From Psychromonas sp. 14N.309.X.WAT.B.A12 (lineage in GTDB: Bacteria > Pseudomonadota > Gammaproteobacteria > Enterobacterales > Psychromonadaceae): 64,000 nucleotides of DNA. The notes below the pieces were generated by a model. That model did no database searches. It was not told where the DNA came from and saw nothing but the letters and a program-made list of their open reading frames with translations. The position numbers and the translations under genes are program-made. Location of the stretch: the NCBI RefSeq assembly GCF_030397575.1, contig NZ_JAPNXS010000006.1:186001-250000 (forward strand). The letters run 5' to 3'. Shown here piece by piece: positions 46,448 through 55,686 of this stretch (positions are counted from its first letter, which is position 1; each line of letters opens with the position of its first letter).

Positions 46448-48153
46448 TGATTGTTGCTAACACGTTTTTTACCCGCACCGTTCGCACTAGCCCAATGGTA
46501 ATGATCGCCCTACTAGTTGTTCCTGTATTGGGTGGATTATTAGGTGTGTTATTACCCGCGTTTGGTTGGTTCCCTGCATTAGGCGCGACTGAGTTTGGTT
46601 TATTTGGTTTTACAGAGTTATTTGCAACACCTGGCATTGAGCGAATGTTACTACTGAGTTACGGTACAAGTTTAATTAGTACTCTATTAGCTTTCCTTAT
46701 TACGGTGTTAATACTCGCCAGTTATTTTAATAGCCCATGGTTAAAACGTATTCAACGTTTATTGGGCCCTATTTTAGTTATCCCACATGCTGCTGCCGCC
46801 ATTGCGATTGGTTTTTTAATTGCCCCTTCAGGTTTTTTATCGCGCCTTTTCTCACCATGGTTAACGGGTTGGGATACACCACCAGATTGGTTATTTCCGC
46901 ATGACCCTTATGGCTTAAGTATCATTTTAGGCTTAGCCTTAAAAGAGTTACCGTTTTTATTGTTAATTGCATTGGGAGTGCTCGCTCAACCGGAAATAGG
47001 TAAAGTCCTCAAGCAACAACACAAGGTAGCTTCAAGCCTAGGTTATTGCCCAATGACAGGCTTCTTTAAAGTCATCCTACCTAGTTTATACGGTTACATG
47101 CGTTTACCGATTTTAGCCGTACTCGCTTATTCAAGTGCGAGTGTAGAGATCCCATTAATCCTTGGGCCAAACACACCACCAACATTGGCTGTTGCGATCA
47201 TGCAATGGTTTAGTGATGTAGATTTAAGCTTACGTATCAAAGCTTCATCAGGTGCTATCGTGCAAATTCTTGTGACCCTTTCACTGCTATTAACTTGGTG
47301 GGGAATTGAATTATTAGTGAAGAAATGCAGTGCCTCTTGGTTAACCAATGGAGCGCGCGAACATGGCGGCATGATCATCAAACGCTTTACTGATGTTATT
47401 ACCTTCATTATGGTGAGCACTATTGCTTTAGCTCTCCTAGGCATGGTGTTTTGGTCTTTTGCAGGTTTTTGGTCTTACCCAAACCTGCTGCCCGATCAAT
47501 TTATGACGATGCATTGGCAATCTGCGTTAACACAAATGCAAACACCTTTATTTAATACCTTGGTGATTGCCTTTAGCAGTACCCTACTAGCCATTATATT
47601 AACGCTGTTAGCATTAGAGTCTGAACAGCAAAGCAATAAAACCATTTCAGCTGTCAGCGGGTTAATTATCTACCTGCCTTTGTTGATCCCGAGTATTGCT
47701 TTCTTATTTGGACTGGTGTGGATGTTTGAGCAAGTAAATAGCCAACACACCTATTTAAATGTGGTATTCGCTCATCTTCTGTTTGTTTTACCTTATGTAT
47801 TTTTATCATTAGCCAATAGTTACCGTCGATTGGATCCACGCTTTAGTTCGGTGGCAGCCAGTTTAGGAGCCTCTCCTTCTAAAATATTCTGGCAGTTAAA
47901 ATTACCTTTATTAATATCGCCTATTTTGATCGCCAGTGCCTTAGGGTTAGCCATTAGCTTTAGTCAATATTTACCAACGCTATTAGCTGGTGCAGGTCGA
48001 ATTAATACCATTACTACCGAAGCGGTAACATTAGCAAATGGGGCGAGTCGACGCACCAGTGCGGTTTATGCATTAATGCAAATGTTACTGCCCGCTTTAT
48101 TCTTTATTTTAGCTTGGTTAACACCGAAAATTTTCTCACGTGCACGTGTATAG
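46447..48153 (+). CDS. ynjC: YnjC-type fused ABC permease
   Basis: 568 residues with about twelve membrane helices, two permease domains in one chain (about 60-285 and 365-565), as in E. coli YnjC. Each has an EAA-type cytoplasmic loop: VASSLGYCPMTGFFKVILP in the first and VAASLGASPSKIFWQLKLP in the second. The ATG at 46447 overlaps the ynjB stop (TAATG) and has GGAG 7 bases upstream. It moves the unknown ligand delivered by YnjB, powered by YnjD. Confidence 0.92.
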   Translation: MIVANTFFTRTVRTSPMVMIALLVVPVLGGLLGVLLPAFGWFPALGATEFGLFGFTELFATPGIERMLLLSYGTSLISTLLAFLITVLILASYFNSPWLKRIQRLLGPILVIPHAAAAIAIGFLIAPSGFLSRLFSPWLTGWDTPPDWLFPHDPYGLSIILGLALKELPFLLLIALGVLAQPEIGKVLKQQHKVASSLGYCPMTGFFKVILPSLYGYMRLPILAVLAYSSASVEIPLILGPNTPPTLAVAIMQWFSDVDLSLRIKASSGAIVQILVTLSLLLTWWGIELLVKKCSASWLTNGAREHGGMIIKRFTDVITFIMVSTIALALLGMVFWSFAGFWSYPNLLPDQFMTMHWQSALTQMQTPLFNTLVIAFSSTLLAIILTLLALESEQQSNKTISAVSGLIIYLPLLIPSIAFLFGLVWMFEQVNSQHTYLNVVFAHLLFVLPYVFLSLANSYRRLDPRFSSVAASLGASPSKIFWQLKLPLLISPILIASALGLAISFSQYLPTLLAGAGRINTITTEAVTLANGASRRTSAVYALMQMLLPALFFILAWLTPKIFSRARV

Positions 48154-48161
48154 GAACGTAT

Positions 48162-48812
48162 ATGAAATCAATAACAATACCGTCACTGGTTATCGAAAAA
48201 TTACAATTAAAACAGAAAGATAAAGTACTCTTATCGCTAGACGAAGAAATTATTGGCGGACAAGTACTGACCATAATGGGACCGTCAGGTAGCGGTAAAT
48301 CTACTTTACTGAATTGGTTAGTCGGTATGTTACCAAGCAGCTTTGATGCAACAGGTAAACTCTACTTAAATGGTGCTGATGTTTCTCAAATATCTAGCCA
48401 CCAGCGTCATATTGGACTTTTATATCAAGACCCATTGCTGTTTCCTCATTTGACAGTGGAAGGCAACATCGCCTTTGCAATGCCAAAAGGTAACAAACAA
48501 GATAGGCTTGATGAGATCAGCGATGCTTTAAAACAGGTAGGCTTAAGTGGCATGGAAAAACGCTGCCCACAAAGCTTGTCGGGCGGCCAACAAGCACGTG
48601 TTGCACTATTACGAGTTTTATTGAGTAAGCCCAAAGCAATCCTTTTAGATGAACCTTTTAGTAAACTGGATAGCCAACTCCGTCAAGAAACACGTCAGCT
48701 TGTGTTTGATGAAATTCAACGTCATAGTCTACCCGCAGTAATGGTGACACATGATGAGAGCGATGCCATTGCAGCACAGGGTAAAGTGATTACCTTAGAC
48801 AAGTTAATTTAA
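48162..48812 (+). CDS. ynjD: YnjD-type ABC transporter ATPase
   Basis: 216 residues, a complete nucleotide-binding domain: Walker A GPSGSGKST, Q-loop YQDPLLFPHLTV, signature LSGGQQARVALLR, Walker B AILLDEPFSKLD and H-loop VTHDE. AGGA precedes the ATG at 48162, 8 bases after ynjC, so the upstream extension of the frame is not used. It completes a B-C-D importer set. Confidence 0.95.
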   Translation: MKSITIPSLVIEKLQLKQKDKVLLSLDEEIIGGQVLTIMGPSGSGKSTLLNWLVGMLPSSFDATGKLYLNGADVSQISSHQRHIGLLYQDPLLFPHLTVEGNIAFAMPKGNKQDRLDEISDALKQVGLSGMEKRCPQSLSGGQQARVALLRVLLSKPKAILLDEPFSKLDSQLRQETRQLVFDEIQRHSLPAVMVTHDESDAIAAQGKVITLDKLI

Positions 48813-48832
48813 TCGTAGCAAACGGGAAGTCG

Positions 48833-49465
48833 ATGTTAGATAGATTTATCACACCAGTTATCAAACCACTGTTAATGCCAGTGGTAAAAACCTTGGACAA
48901 ACGTGGTGTCACACCAGATCAAGTAACCTTAGTTGGCTTCTTTATCGGCATCATAGCAGTCCCCTTACTGGCCAATAAAATGTGGACGGCTGCATTAGTG
49001 ATGATTGTGATTAACCGTATTCTAGATGGGTTAGATGGAGCCTTAGCACGTTATCAAAACAACAGTACCAGTGCTGGCGGTTTTTTAGATATCTGTGTGG
49101 ATTTCTTATTTTATGCGGCAATCCCAGTTGGATTTGCAATGGCTGAACCAGAATTTAACGCACTGCCTGCTGCGGTATTACTAGCCGTATTTATTGGTAC
49201 TGGTTCTACTTTTTTAGCCTTTGCTATTCCCGCTGAAAAGCTCAACCTAGACAGACCACAATTTGCCAATAAAAGCTTCTATTTCATCAATGGATTAACA
49301 GAAGGCACTGAAACTATCGCCTTTTTTGTGGCATTTTGTATTTGGCCACAATACTTCCCAGCCTTGGCTTACCTCTTTGCTTTACTGGGTGCGATGACAG
49401 TGTTTACAAGGATTCATGGTGGCTATAAAACATTAAAGTCGCACCAAGTAAGTAATCAGGAATAA
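48833..49465 (+). CDS. ynjF: YnjF-type CDP-alcohol phosphatidyltransferase
   Basis: 210 residues, about six membrane helices. The CDP-alcohol phosphatidyltransferase signature is complete: DGLDGALAR, then G and two Asp in GGFLDICVD. Enzymes of this class swap CMP on CDP-diacylglycerol for an alcohol, making phospholipid head groups. E. coli YnjF, encoded next to ynjE and ynjBCD, is an uncharacterised member; this is the same linkage. It begins 20 bases after ynjD. The alcohol substrate is not known; it could be supplied by the importer, which is speculation. Confidence 0.9.
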   Translation: MLDRFITPVIKPLLMPVVKTLDKRGVTPDQVTLVGFFIGIIAVPLLANKMWTAALVMIVINRILDGLDGALARYQNNSTSAGGFLDICVDFLFYAAIPVGFAMAEPEFNALPAAVLLAVFIGTGSTFLAFAIPAEKLNLDRPQFANKSFYFINGLTEGTETIAFFVAFCIWPQYFPALAYLFALLGAMTVFTRIHGGYKTLKSHQVSNQE

Positions 49466-49467
49466 AT

Positions 49468-50280
49468 ATGGTTGATGATGCTCAGCTCAGGCTAATTATT
49501 TTTATTACTATTTTAGCGGTGATGTTTACCGTAGAAAGGTTATTCCCTGCGCGTCAGTTACCTACTAAACCGTCAGCCCCTTCACAAAAAATGCGTTTAA
49601 CTGGTAACTTTGGCATCGTATTTATATCTGGTTTATCAGCAAGGTTGATATTCCCATTAGGCTTAATGGGCTTAGCTTTATTTTTTACTGAACAAAATAT
49701 AGGGTTATTCAACCTCGTTGATCTCCCAGAGTGGTTAGTGATTACTTTAAGCTTATTACTCTTGGATATGCTTATTTATTGGCAGCACCGCCTATTCCAC
49801 AAAATCCCTTTATTATGGCAACTACACAAAGTACACCACGCAGACACACATGTAGACAGCAGTACTGGATTACGTTTTCATCCTTTAGAGATTATTGCCA
49901 GCTTAGTGATTAAAGGGGTTGCCATTTTTATCTTTGGTATTCCTGCTTTTGCGGTCATTTTATTTGAAGTGTTACTCAATGGCTTTGCGCTGTTTAACCA
50001 CGCGAATATTCGTTTACCTGCCAAAGTAGAAGCAGTTACCCGCCTGATTTTAATGACCCAAATTTTACATCGCATTCATCACAGTCAATTATTCAAAGAG
50101 AGTAATTCAAACTTTGGTTTTAGTGTCATTTGGTGGGACCGTTTATTCGGTAGCTACTCTGCGCAAGCTACAAAACCAGACCTAGAGATTGATATCGGTA
50201 TTACAGAGTTTCCTGATGCGAAGGACAATGCGCATTTATGGGGATTATTGAGCATGCCGTTTAAGCGAAGAAATAAATAA
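49468..50280 (+). CDS. Membrane fatty-acid hydroxylase / sterol desaturase family protein
   Basis: 270 residues with about five membrane helices and the di-iron histidine pattern of the family: HRLFH (about residue 107), HKVHH (about 120), HANIR and HRIHHS (about 198). These enzymes hydroxylate or desaturate lipids or other hydrophobic substrates using oxygen. The ATG follows the ynjF stop after 2 bases with AGGAAT in front, so it is the last gene of the operon. Substrate unknown; a lipid made by the preceding transferase is a reasonable guess. Confidence 0.88.
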   Translation: MVDDAQLRLIIFITILAVMFTVERLFPARQLPTKPSAPSQKMRLTGNFGIVFISGLSARLIFPLGLMGLALFFTEQNIGLFNLVDLPEWLVITLSLLLLDMLIYWQHRLFHKIPLLWQLHKVHHADTHVDSSTGLRFHPLEIIASLVIKGVAIFIFGIPAFAVILFEVLLNGFALFNHANIRLPAKVEAVTRLILMTQILHRIHHSQLFKESNSNFGFSVIWWDRLFGSYSAQATKPDLEIDIGITEFPDAKDNAHLWGLLSMPFKRRNK

Positions 50281-50388
50281 AGCCAGACTTTTTTAGGATA
50301 AAAATAAAAACAAATTTAAACTAAAGCAGTGATCGAATCGTAGTAAGTTGCTAAGATACGCGAAATTAGAATTCTGACGGAGAGTCAC

Positions 50389-51534
50389 ATGGCTTACACA
50401 ACTTTCTCTACCCTTTCCAACGATGCAATGAAAGAACCTATGTTCTTTGGTAACCCGGTTAACGTGGCTCGTTATGACCAACAAAAATTTGAAGTATTTG
50501 AAAAATTAATCGAAAAACAGTTATCGTTCTTCTGGCGCCCAGAAGAGATTGACGTAAGCCGCGATCGCATTGATTTTTTAAACTTACCAGATCACGAACA
50601 ACATATCTTCATTTCAAATTTGAAGTACCAAACGCTTTTAGATTCAATTCAAGGTCGTAGTCCTAACATGGCATTACTGCCTATTGTTTCGTTACCTGAA
50701 TTAGAAACTTGGATCGAAACATGGTCTTTCTCTGAAACAATTCACAGTCGTAGTTACACGCATATTCTGCGTAATCTATTTACTGACCCAAATGAAGTGT
50801 TTGAAGATATCGTCAATAATGATGAAATTCAAAAGCGTGCTACTGATATCTCATTTTATTACGATGGTTTAATTCATGCAGTGCAATTTATGCAACTGCA
50901 CGGCTTAGAGCAAAATGAAGTTGCTTACGTTAATCTTGATGGTAAAACAGAAAAATTAACATTACGTGATATTAAAAAGAAACTGTATCTATGTGTTTGT
51001 TCTATCAATGCACTAGAAGCGATTCGTTTTTACGTATCATTTGCTTGTTCGTTTGCCTTTGCAGAGCGTGATTTATTAGAAGGCAATGCCAAAATTATCA
51101 AGCTAATTGCACGTGATGAAGCATTGCACCTAAACTCAACACAGCAAATGCTGAACCTTTGGGCTGATGGTAAAGATGATCCAGAAATGGCTGAAATCGC
51201 TATTGAATGTTTTGCTGAAGGTCGTGACATCTTCTTAAAAGCGGCAGAGCAAGAAAAAGAATGGGCACAATACCTATTTAAAGATGGTTCAATGATTGGT
51301 CTTAATGAAGAAATTCTATGCCAATATGTTGAATACATTGCAAATCAACGTATGCAAGCGATTGGCTATGAAGCACCATTTACAGTTAAGAGCAACCCAA
51401 TTCCATGGATTAACCACTGGTTAGTCAGTGACAATGTTCAAGTAGCACCGCAAGAAGCTGAAATCAGCTCTTACTTAGTAGGTCAAATCAACAGTACTGT
51501 TGATAGTGAAGACTTAAGCACCTTTGAACTATAA
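50389..51534 (+). CDS. nrdB: Class Ia ribonucleotide reductase, beta subunit
   Basis: 381 residues, colinear with E. coli NrdB. It houses the diferric-tyrosyl radical cofactor. Ligands and radical Tyr are in [14 protein letters not shown] (Glu, His and Tyr at about 116-123) and in [11 protein letters not shown]. The C-terminal tail STFEL docks to NrdA. GGAGAG lies 4 bases before the ATG. It is about 8.6 kb from nrdA, and the 108-base leader does not show an NrdR box like the one at nrdA. Confidence 0.98.
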   Translation: MAYTTFSTLSNDAMKEPMFFGNPVNVARYDQQKFEVFEKLIEKQLSFFWRPEEIDVSRDRIDFLNLPDHEQHIFISNLKYQTLLDSIQGRSPNMALLPIVSLPELETWIETWSFSETIHSRSYTHILRNLFTDPNEVFEDIVNNDEIQKRATDISFYYDGLIHAVQFMQLHGLEQNEVAYVNLDGKTEKLTLRDIKKKLYLCVCSINALEAIRFYVSFACSFAFAERDLLEGNAKIIKLIARDEALHLNSTQQMLNLWADGKDDPEMAEIAIECFAEGRDIFLKAAEQEKEWAQYLFKDGSMIGLNEEILCQYVEYIANQRMQAIGYEAPFTVKSNPIPWINHWLVSDNVQVAPQEAEISSYLVGQINSTVDSEDLSTFEL

Positions 51535-51548
51535 GAACAGCCAACGAT

Positions 51549-51803
51549 ATGTCCTCTAAACTCACTTATAATGATAAACAATATACTTTGGATGAAGAGG
51601 CGACACTGCTTGAGAATTTAGAAAAGCAGGCAGTGTCCGTTGAGTTTCATTGCCGAGATGGGCACTGTGGTGCTTGTCGATCACAGCTTGTCTCAGGCGA
51701 AGTTTCCTACACCACTTTCCCAATGGCTTACCTGAAAGATGGCGAAGTATTATTGTGCTGCAGCAAAAGTAAAAAAGACATTACAATCAAGTCCCTTTCA
51801 TAA
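51549..51803 (+). CDS. yfaE: 2Fe-2S ferredoxin YfaE
   Basis: 84 residues, plant-type [2Fe-2S] ferredoxin. The ligand cysteines are in EFHCRDGHCGACRSQL and LLCC. In E. coli YfaE maintains the diferric-tyrosyl cofactor of NrdB; the gene follows nrdB here by 14 bases, so the nrdB-yfaE pair is conserved even though nrdA is elsewhere. Confidence 0.95.
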   Translation: MSSKLTYNDKQYTLDEEATLLENLEKQAVSVEFHCRDGHCGACRSQLVSGEVSYTTFPMAYLKDGEVLLCCSKSKKDITIKSLS

Positions 51804-51988
51804 ATAGAATGAATTTTAGACAATAAAGTCAAACTCTCATCACTCATTATTTTAAAAATACCAACTAGATCACCTTCATAAAATAAATTTATATTTAAAT
51901 ATAAGAAATATATACATGTTTTAATCGTTATCTAATGGCATAATCAATTACATCATATTTTTATCACATGGAATCTAGTGTTTATACT

Positions 51989-53629
51989 ATGAAAATATTC
52001 TCTTCCTTAGTTATTTTAACTGTTACCTTGCCTTTTTTATCCGGTCAAGCGGCGGCACAAGTAAGATTTTCTGAAGGTTATGAAGCTGCGCATTCAGGTA
52101 ACTATAAAAAAGCAGTAGAAATTTGGTTACCACTTGCAGAAAAAGGGGATGCTCCAGCACAGTACACAATTGGTTGGATGTATGAAAGTGGACAAGGTGT
52201 TCAAGAAGACTTAAAGAAAGCCGTGTATTGGTACAAAAAATCGGCACAACAAGAATATGAAGCAGCACAATATGTACTAGGAACACTATACGAAAAAGGC
52301 GCGGGTGTAGAACAAAACAGCGAAAGAGCCTTAAGTTACTACTTATTAGCTGCCGAACAAGGCGATCCAATTTCACAATTCCAAGTGGGTAACTATTACC
52401 AATATGGTATTGGTACTTACAAAGATAATGATAAAAGTATTTTATGGTATGAAAAAGCGGCTAAGCAAGGCCATATAAATGCACAAATTGATCTTGGTAA
52501 AATATACCAATCAGGTGAAGCCTTAGAGATAAATTATGAAAAAGCAGTGCAATGGTATCAAGCTGCAGCCGATCAAAATAATGCCCTAGCGCAATATCAA
52601 CTCGCCTATATGTATGAACATGGGCTAGGCAAACAACAAAACTATTCTAAAGCGATACAACTCTATTCAAAATCTGCGAACAACGGTTACTCTCAGGCCG
52701 CATTTAAGTTAGGCACTATTTTTGAGTCTGGTGACAGTGGTGAAATCGATAATGCAAAAGCCATTAGTTGGTACCGTCGCGCTGCACTACAAGGTAATAC
52801 TAACGCTCAATTCCAATTAGGACGTTTATCAGAACTGGGCAAAGGCACTGAAAAAAGTATACAGCGAGCTATTGACTGGTATACGCAAGCTTCAAGAAGA
52901 GACAATGCTGAAGCCTATTACATACTGGGCCAAATTTATGAAAAAGGCACGACAGATTACCGCCACAATATAAGAGCTAATTTACAAAAGGCAGTAAAAA
53001 ACTATCAATATGCTTCTGAGCTTAATTACCCTTTAGCACACGCAAAATTAGCCTACTTTTATGAGATGGGTATTTTTACCAATCAAGACAAAGATGCAGC
53101 CATTGATCTTTATAAAAAGTCACCACAAATATGGGCAAAAGAGCGACTACAGCGACTAGTTAACCATGACCTTTGTTTAGAAGAAGCCAGCACTCGAATG
53201 TTCAACGAACTAATCAGCTGTGCTAACCGAAATTTATTAAGAAAAAAAATCAAACAGCAATCCATTAAAGTCATCTCGGAGGATGATCAATCGTTATTAG
53301 ACACCTATTTTACCGGTGCAGTGATCAAAGGCACTAGCGAGCTGACCATGGAATACACTGAGACAAATGACTTTGCTAAAGCAACTTATACTTATATCGG
53401 TAGAAACAAACCTGAATTAATAGATAAGGTTAAAAACCAAATCATCGAAAAATATGGGCAACCGAGCCATTCAATAGGCGATACGTCACAAGGAGAAGCC
53501 AGCTTTCATTGGATATTAGATGACAATATAGTGGTGAATGTCTTTAGACTTTGGCCTGATACAACCACTTTTGTTGAATATGAGCTGCTTACTGAACCAC
53601 ATAATGAATATTCGATTAAAAGCCTTTAA
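51989..53629 (+). CDS. Sel1-repeat (SLR) exported protein
   Basis: 546 residues. A signal peptide (about residues 1-24, ending AAA) is followed by about nine Sel1-like repeats of 36 residues (pattern AxAQYxLGxMYExGxGVxxDxxKAxxWYxKAAxQG) to about residue 375, then a unique C-terminal domain of about 150 residues. Sel1 repeats are helical adaptors for protein-protein contact. The start could be seven codons upstream (51968); the methionine directly before the signal peptide is preferred. No operon partner; targets unknown. Confidence 0.88.
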   Translation: MKIFSSLVILTVTLPFLSGQAAAQVRFSEGYEAAHSGNYKKAVEIWLPLAEKGDAPAQYTIGWMYESGQGVQEDLKKAVYWYKKSAQQEYEAAQYVLGTLYEKGAGVEQNSERALSYYLLAAEQGDPISQFQVGNYYQYGIGTYKDNDKSILWYEKAAKQGHINAQIDLGKIYQSGEALEINYEKAVQWYQAAADQNNALAQYQLAYMYEHGLGKQQNYSKAIQLYSKSANNGYSQAAFKLGTIFESGDSGEIDNAKAISWYRRAALQGNTNAQFQLGRLSELGKGTEKSIQRAIDWYTQASRRDNAEAYYILGQIYEKGTTDYRHNIRANLQKAVKNYQYASELNYPLAHAKLAYFYEMGIFTNQDKDAAIDLYKKSPQIWAKERLQRLVNHDLCLEEASTRMFNELISCANRNLLRKKIKQQSIKVISEDDQSLLDTYFTGAVIKGTSELTMEYTETNDFAKATYTYIGRNKPELIDKVKNQIIEKYGQPSHSIGDTSQGEASFHWILDDNIVVNVFRLWPDTTTFVEYELLTEPHNEYSIKSL

Positions 53630-53862
53630 TAAATTTAATGTTAAGTAATGGGTGTCTTTTATACATTCATGAATCTATCTTCCCATTAATGACGAAGCAC
53701 CGTAGACCAGACATCATTAACCACAGTCAAATACTATCAATCATCTAAATATAGGAAGCCCTCTCGGACTAAATTAACAGGTAAAAAGCAGCGTAATACT
53801 ATAAAATAATGCTGCGCAATGTTTTCAAGACCAATCCCCTAATTATATAAATAAGTGAGTTC

Positions 53863-55479
53863 ATGGATAGCACAATATTACTCTTCATTGGCATGGCCTT
53901 TAGTTTTGGCATGATCATTAACTTAACAGGTTTACCGCCAATGGTAGGCTTTTTGTTAGCAGGTTTCACACTTAATTTCATGGGCTTTGAGTCATCCGAT
54001 GCATTAGTTACCTTAGCTAACTTAGGGGTAACCTTACTGCTCTTTTCAATCGGTTTGAAACTGAATATCCGCACTCTATTAAAATCTGAAGTATGGGCAG
54101 GTGCAAGCATTCATATTGTCGCCAGTATTCTCTTTTATACGGCGATCTTATTTATTATTAAACAGTTAGGTGTTTCATTATTTGCTGAGTTAGACATCTA
54201 TGGGTTAGTTCTTATCGGCTTTGCACTGAGCTTTTCCAGTACTGTATTTGCAGTAAAGATTTTAGAAGAAAAAAGCGAAGCTAACTCGTTATATGGACGA
54301 ATCGCCATTGGTATCTTGATCATGCAAGATATTTTTGCCGTCTTATTTTTAACTATTTCCGTTGGAAAAGTTCCTTCTATCTGGGCGATTGGTTTACTTG
54401 CGCTACCGTTAATTAGACCGCTGCTGTATAAAATATTAGATAAAGCAGGCCACGGTGAGTTACTGGTCTTATACGGTTTCGTATTAGCCTTGATCGTTGG
54501 CGCAGGTTTATTTGAAAGCCTTGGTATGAAAGCCGATTTAGGTGCGCTAATTGCTGGTATGTTATTAGCTGGACACCCAAGTGCAAAAGAGATGGCTCGT
54601 TCACTATTTAACCTAAAAGAACTGTTCCTCGTCTGTTTCTTCCTAAACATAGGTTTTGGAGGGTTACCGCAATTTGATCACTTAATGATTGCACTGGTGC
54701 TATCTGTGTTATTAGCCGGCAAAATTGTCCTGTACTTTTTAACGCTCAGTAAATTTAAATTACGCTCTCGAACCTCCCTATTTGCGGCTTTTAGCTTAGC
54801 GAATTACAGTGAATTTGGATTAATCGTTGCTTCTTTAGCGACTTACAAAGGCTGGTTAAGTCGAGATTGGTTAATTATTACTGCGATTGCCGTATCGCTT
54901 AGCTTTATTATCGCCGCTTTATTAAATAAGTATGCAGATGCTATTTATGACCGTTATCGTTTAGCCTTAAAACGCTATCAAGCAACACGTTTACATTTAG
55001 ATGATCGCCCAGTACGCGTTGGCGATGCACAAATTTTAGTCATGGGAATGGGCCGAATCGGCGTAGGTGCATACGATGCGCTAAAAACCACTTACGGTGA
55101 AAAAGTAATGGGTATTGATTATAACCACCTCACTACCTTACAACATCGTGAAGCAGGACGACGTGTTATTACCGGCGATGCATTAGATTCAGACTTTTGG
55201 AATAAATTACAGCTTACAGACAAAATTAAACTGATTCTCTTAGCCATGCCAGACCACAATGGTAACCGTTATGCGGCAGAGCAGTTAAACAATATTGAAA
55301 ACTGTAGTTTTAAAGTAGCTGCACTAGCACATTATAAAACCGATGAAGAAGAACTAAATGCCTTAGGCGTTAATTTAGTGTTTAATATGTATGAAGAAGC
55401 TGGTGCAGGATTTGCGCGTCATGTTTGGACCGATTTCCAGACAATTTTAGAAAAAAGTCCGCACAAATTGGACTTATAG
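53863..55479 (+). CDS. KefB/YbaL-like cation:proton antiporter
   Basis: 538 residues, CPA2 family. About twelve membrane helices (residues 1-370) include the conserved LLFSIGLKLN and LIMQDIFAVLF with the family acidic residue. A cytosolic RCK/TrkA-N domain begins at about 390 (ILVMGMGRIGVGAYDAL), with an Asp at MGIDYN suggesting NAD(H) binding. It probably exchanges K+ or Na+ for protons. No kefF or kefG ancillary gene is adjacent, so glutathione gating as in KefB/KefC is not supported; YbaL is the closer model. Confidence 0.88.
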   Translation: MDSTILLFIGMAFSFGMIINLTGLPPMVGFLLAGFTLNFMGFESSDALVTLANLGVTLLLFSIGLKLNIRTLLKSEVWAGASIHIVASILFYTAILFIIKQLGVSLFAELDIYGLVLIGFALSFSSTVFAVKILEEKSEANSLYGRIAIGILIMQDIFAVLFLTISVGKVPSIWAIGLLALPLIRPLLYKILDKAGHGELLVLYGFVLALIVGAGLFESLGMKADLGALIAGMLLAGHPSAKEMARSLFNLKELFLVCFFLNIGFGGLPQFDHLMIALVLSVLLAGKIVLYFLTLSKFKLRSRTSLFAAFSLANYSEFGLIVASLATYKGWLSRDWLIITAIAVSLSFIIAALLNKYADAIYDRYRLALKRYQATRLHLDDRPVRVGDAQILVMGMGRIGVGAYDALKTTYGEKVMGIDYNHLTTLQHREAGRRVITGDALDSDFWNKLQLTDKIKLILLAMPDHNGNRYAAEQLNNIENCSFKVAALAHYKTDEEELNALGVNLVFNMYEEAGAGFARHVWTDFQTILEKSPHKLDL

Positions 55480-55596
55480 TAAGAAATATCAGGCTATCGA
55501 TGTTTTTTGTTAGTAAATTGTACTGATTTCGTGTGACTTTTGATGTTTATTCTGCAAAAATCAACTCTCTCAGTATGTTGATCTAGTTTGATCACG

Positions 55597-55624
55597 AAGC
55601 ATTTTAGTTAATAAACTAATGCTT
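55597..55624. promoter_or_regulatory. Hairpin in the asnB leader region
   Basis: AAGCATTTTAGTT (55597-55609) pairs with AACTAATGCTT (55614-55624) apart from two unpaired T. It lies 62 bases before the asnB start. It could be a terminator of the antiporter transcript or a leader element. Confidence 0.4.
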
Positions 55625-55686
55625 AAAAGTAATTCAAGAAGTAACGAATAACCTTATTATTCGTTTACAATATAAAAGGTAACCCT

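Noticed and set aside
50281-50388. NrdR box upstream of nrdB
   Set aside because: No 16-base sequence in the short leader resembles the NrdR palindrome as the sites upstream of nrdA do.
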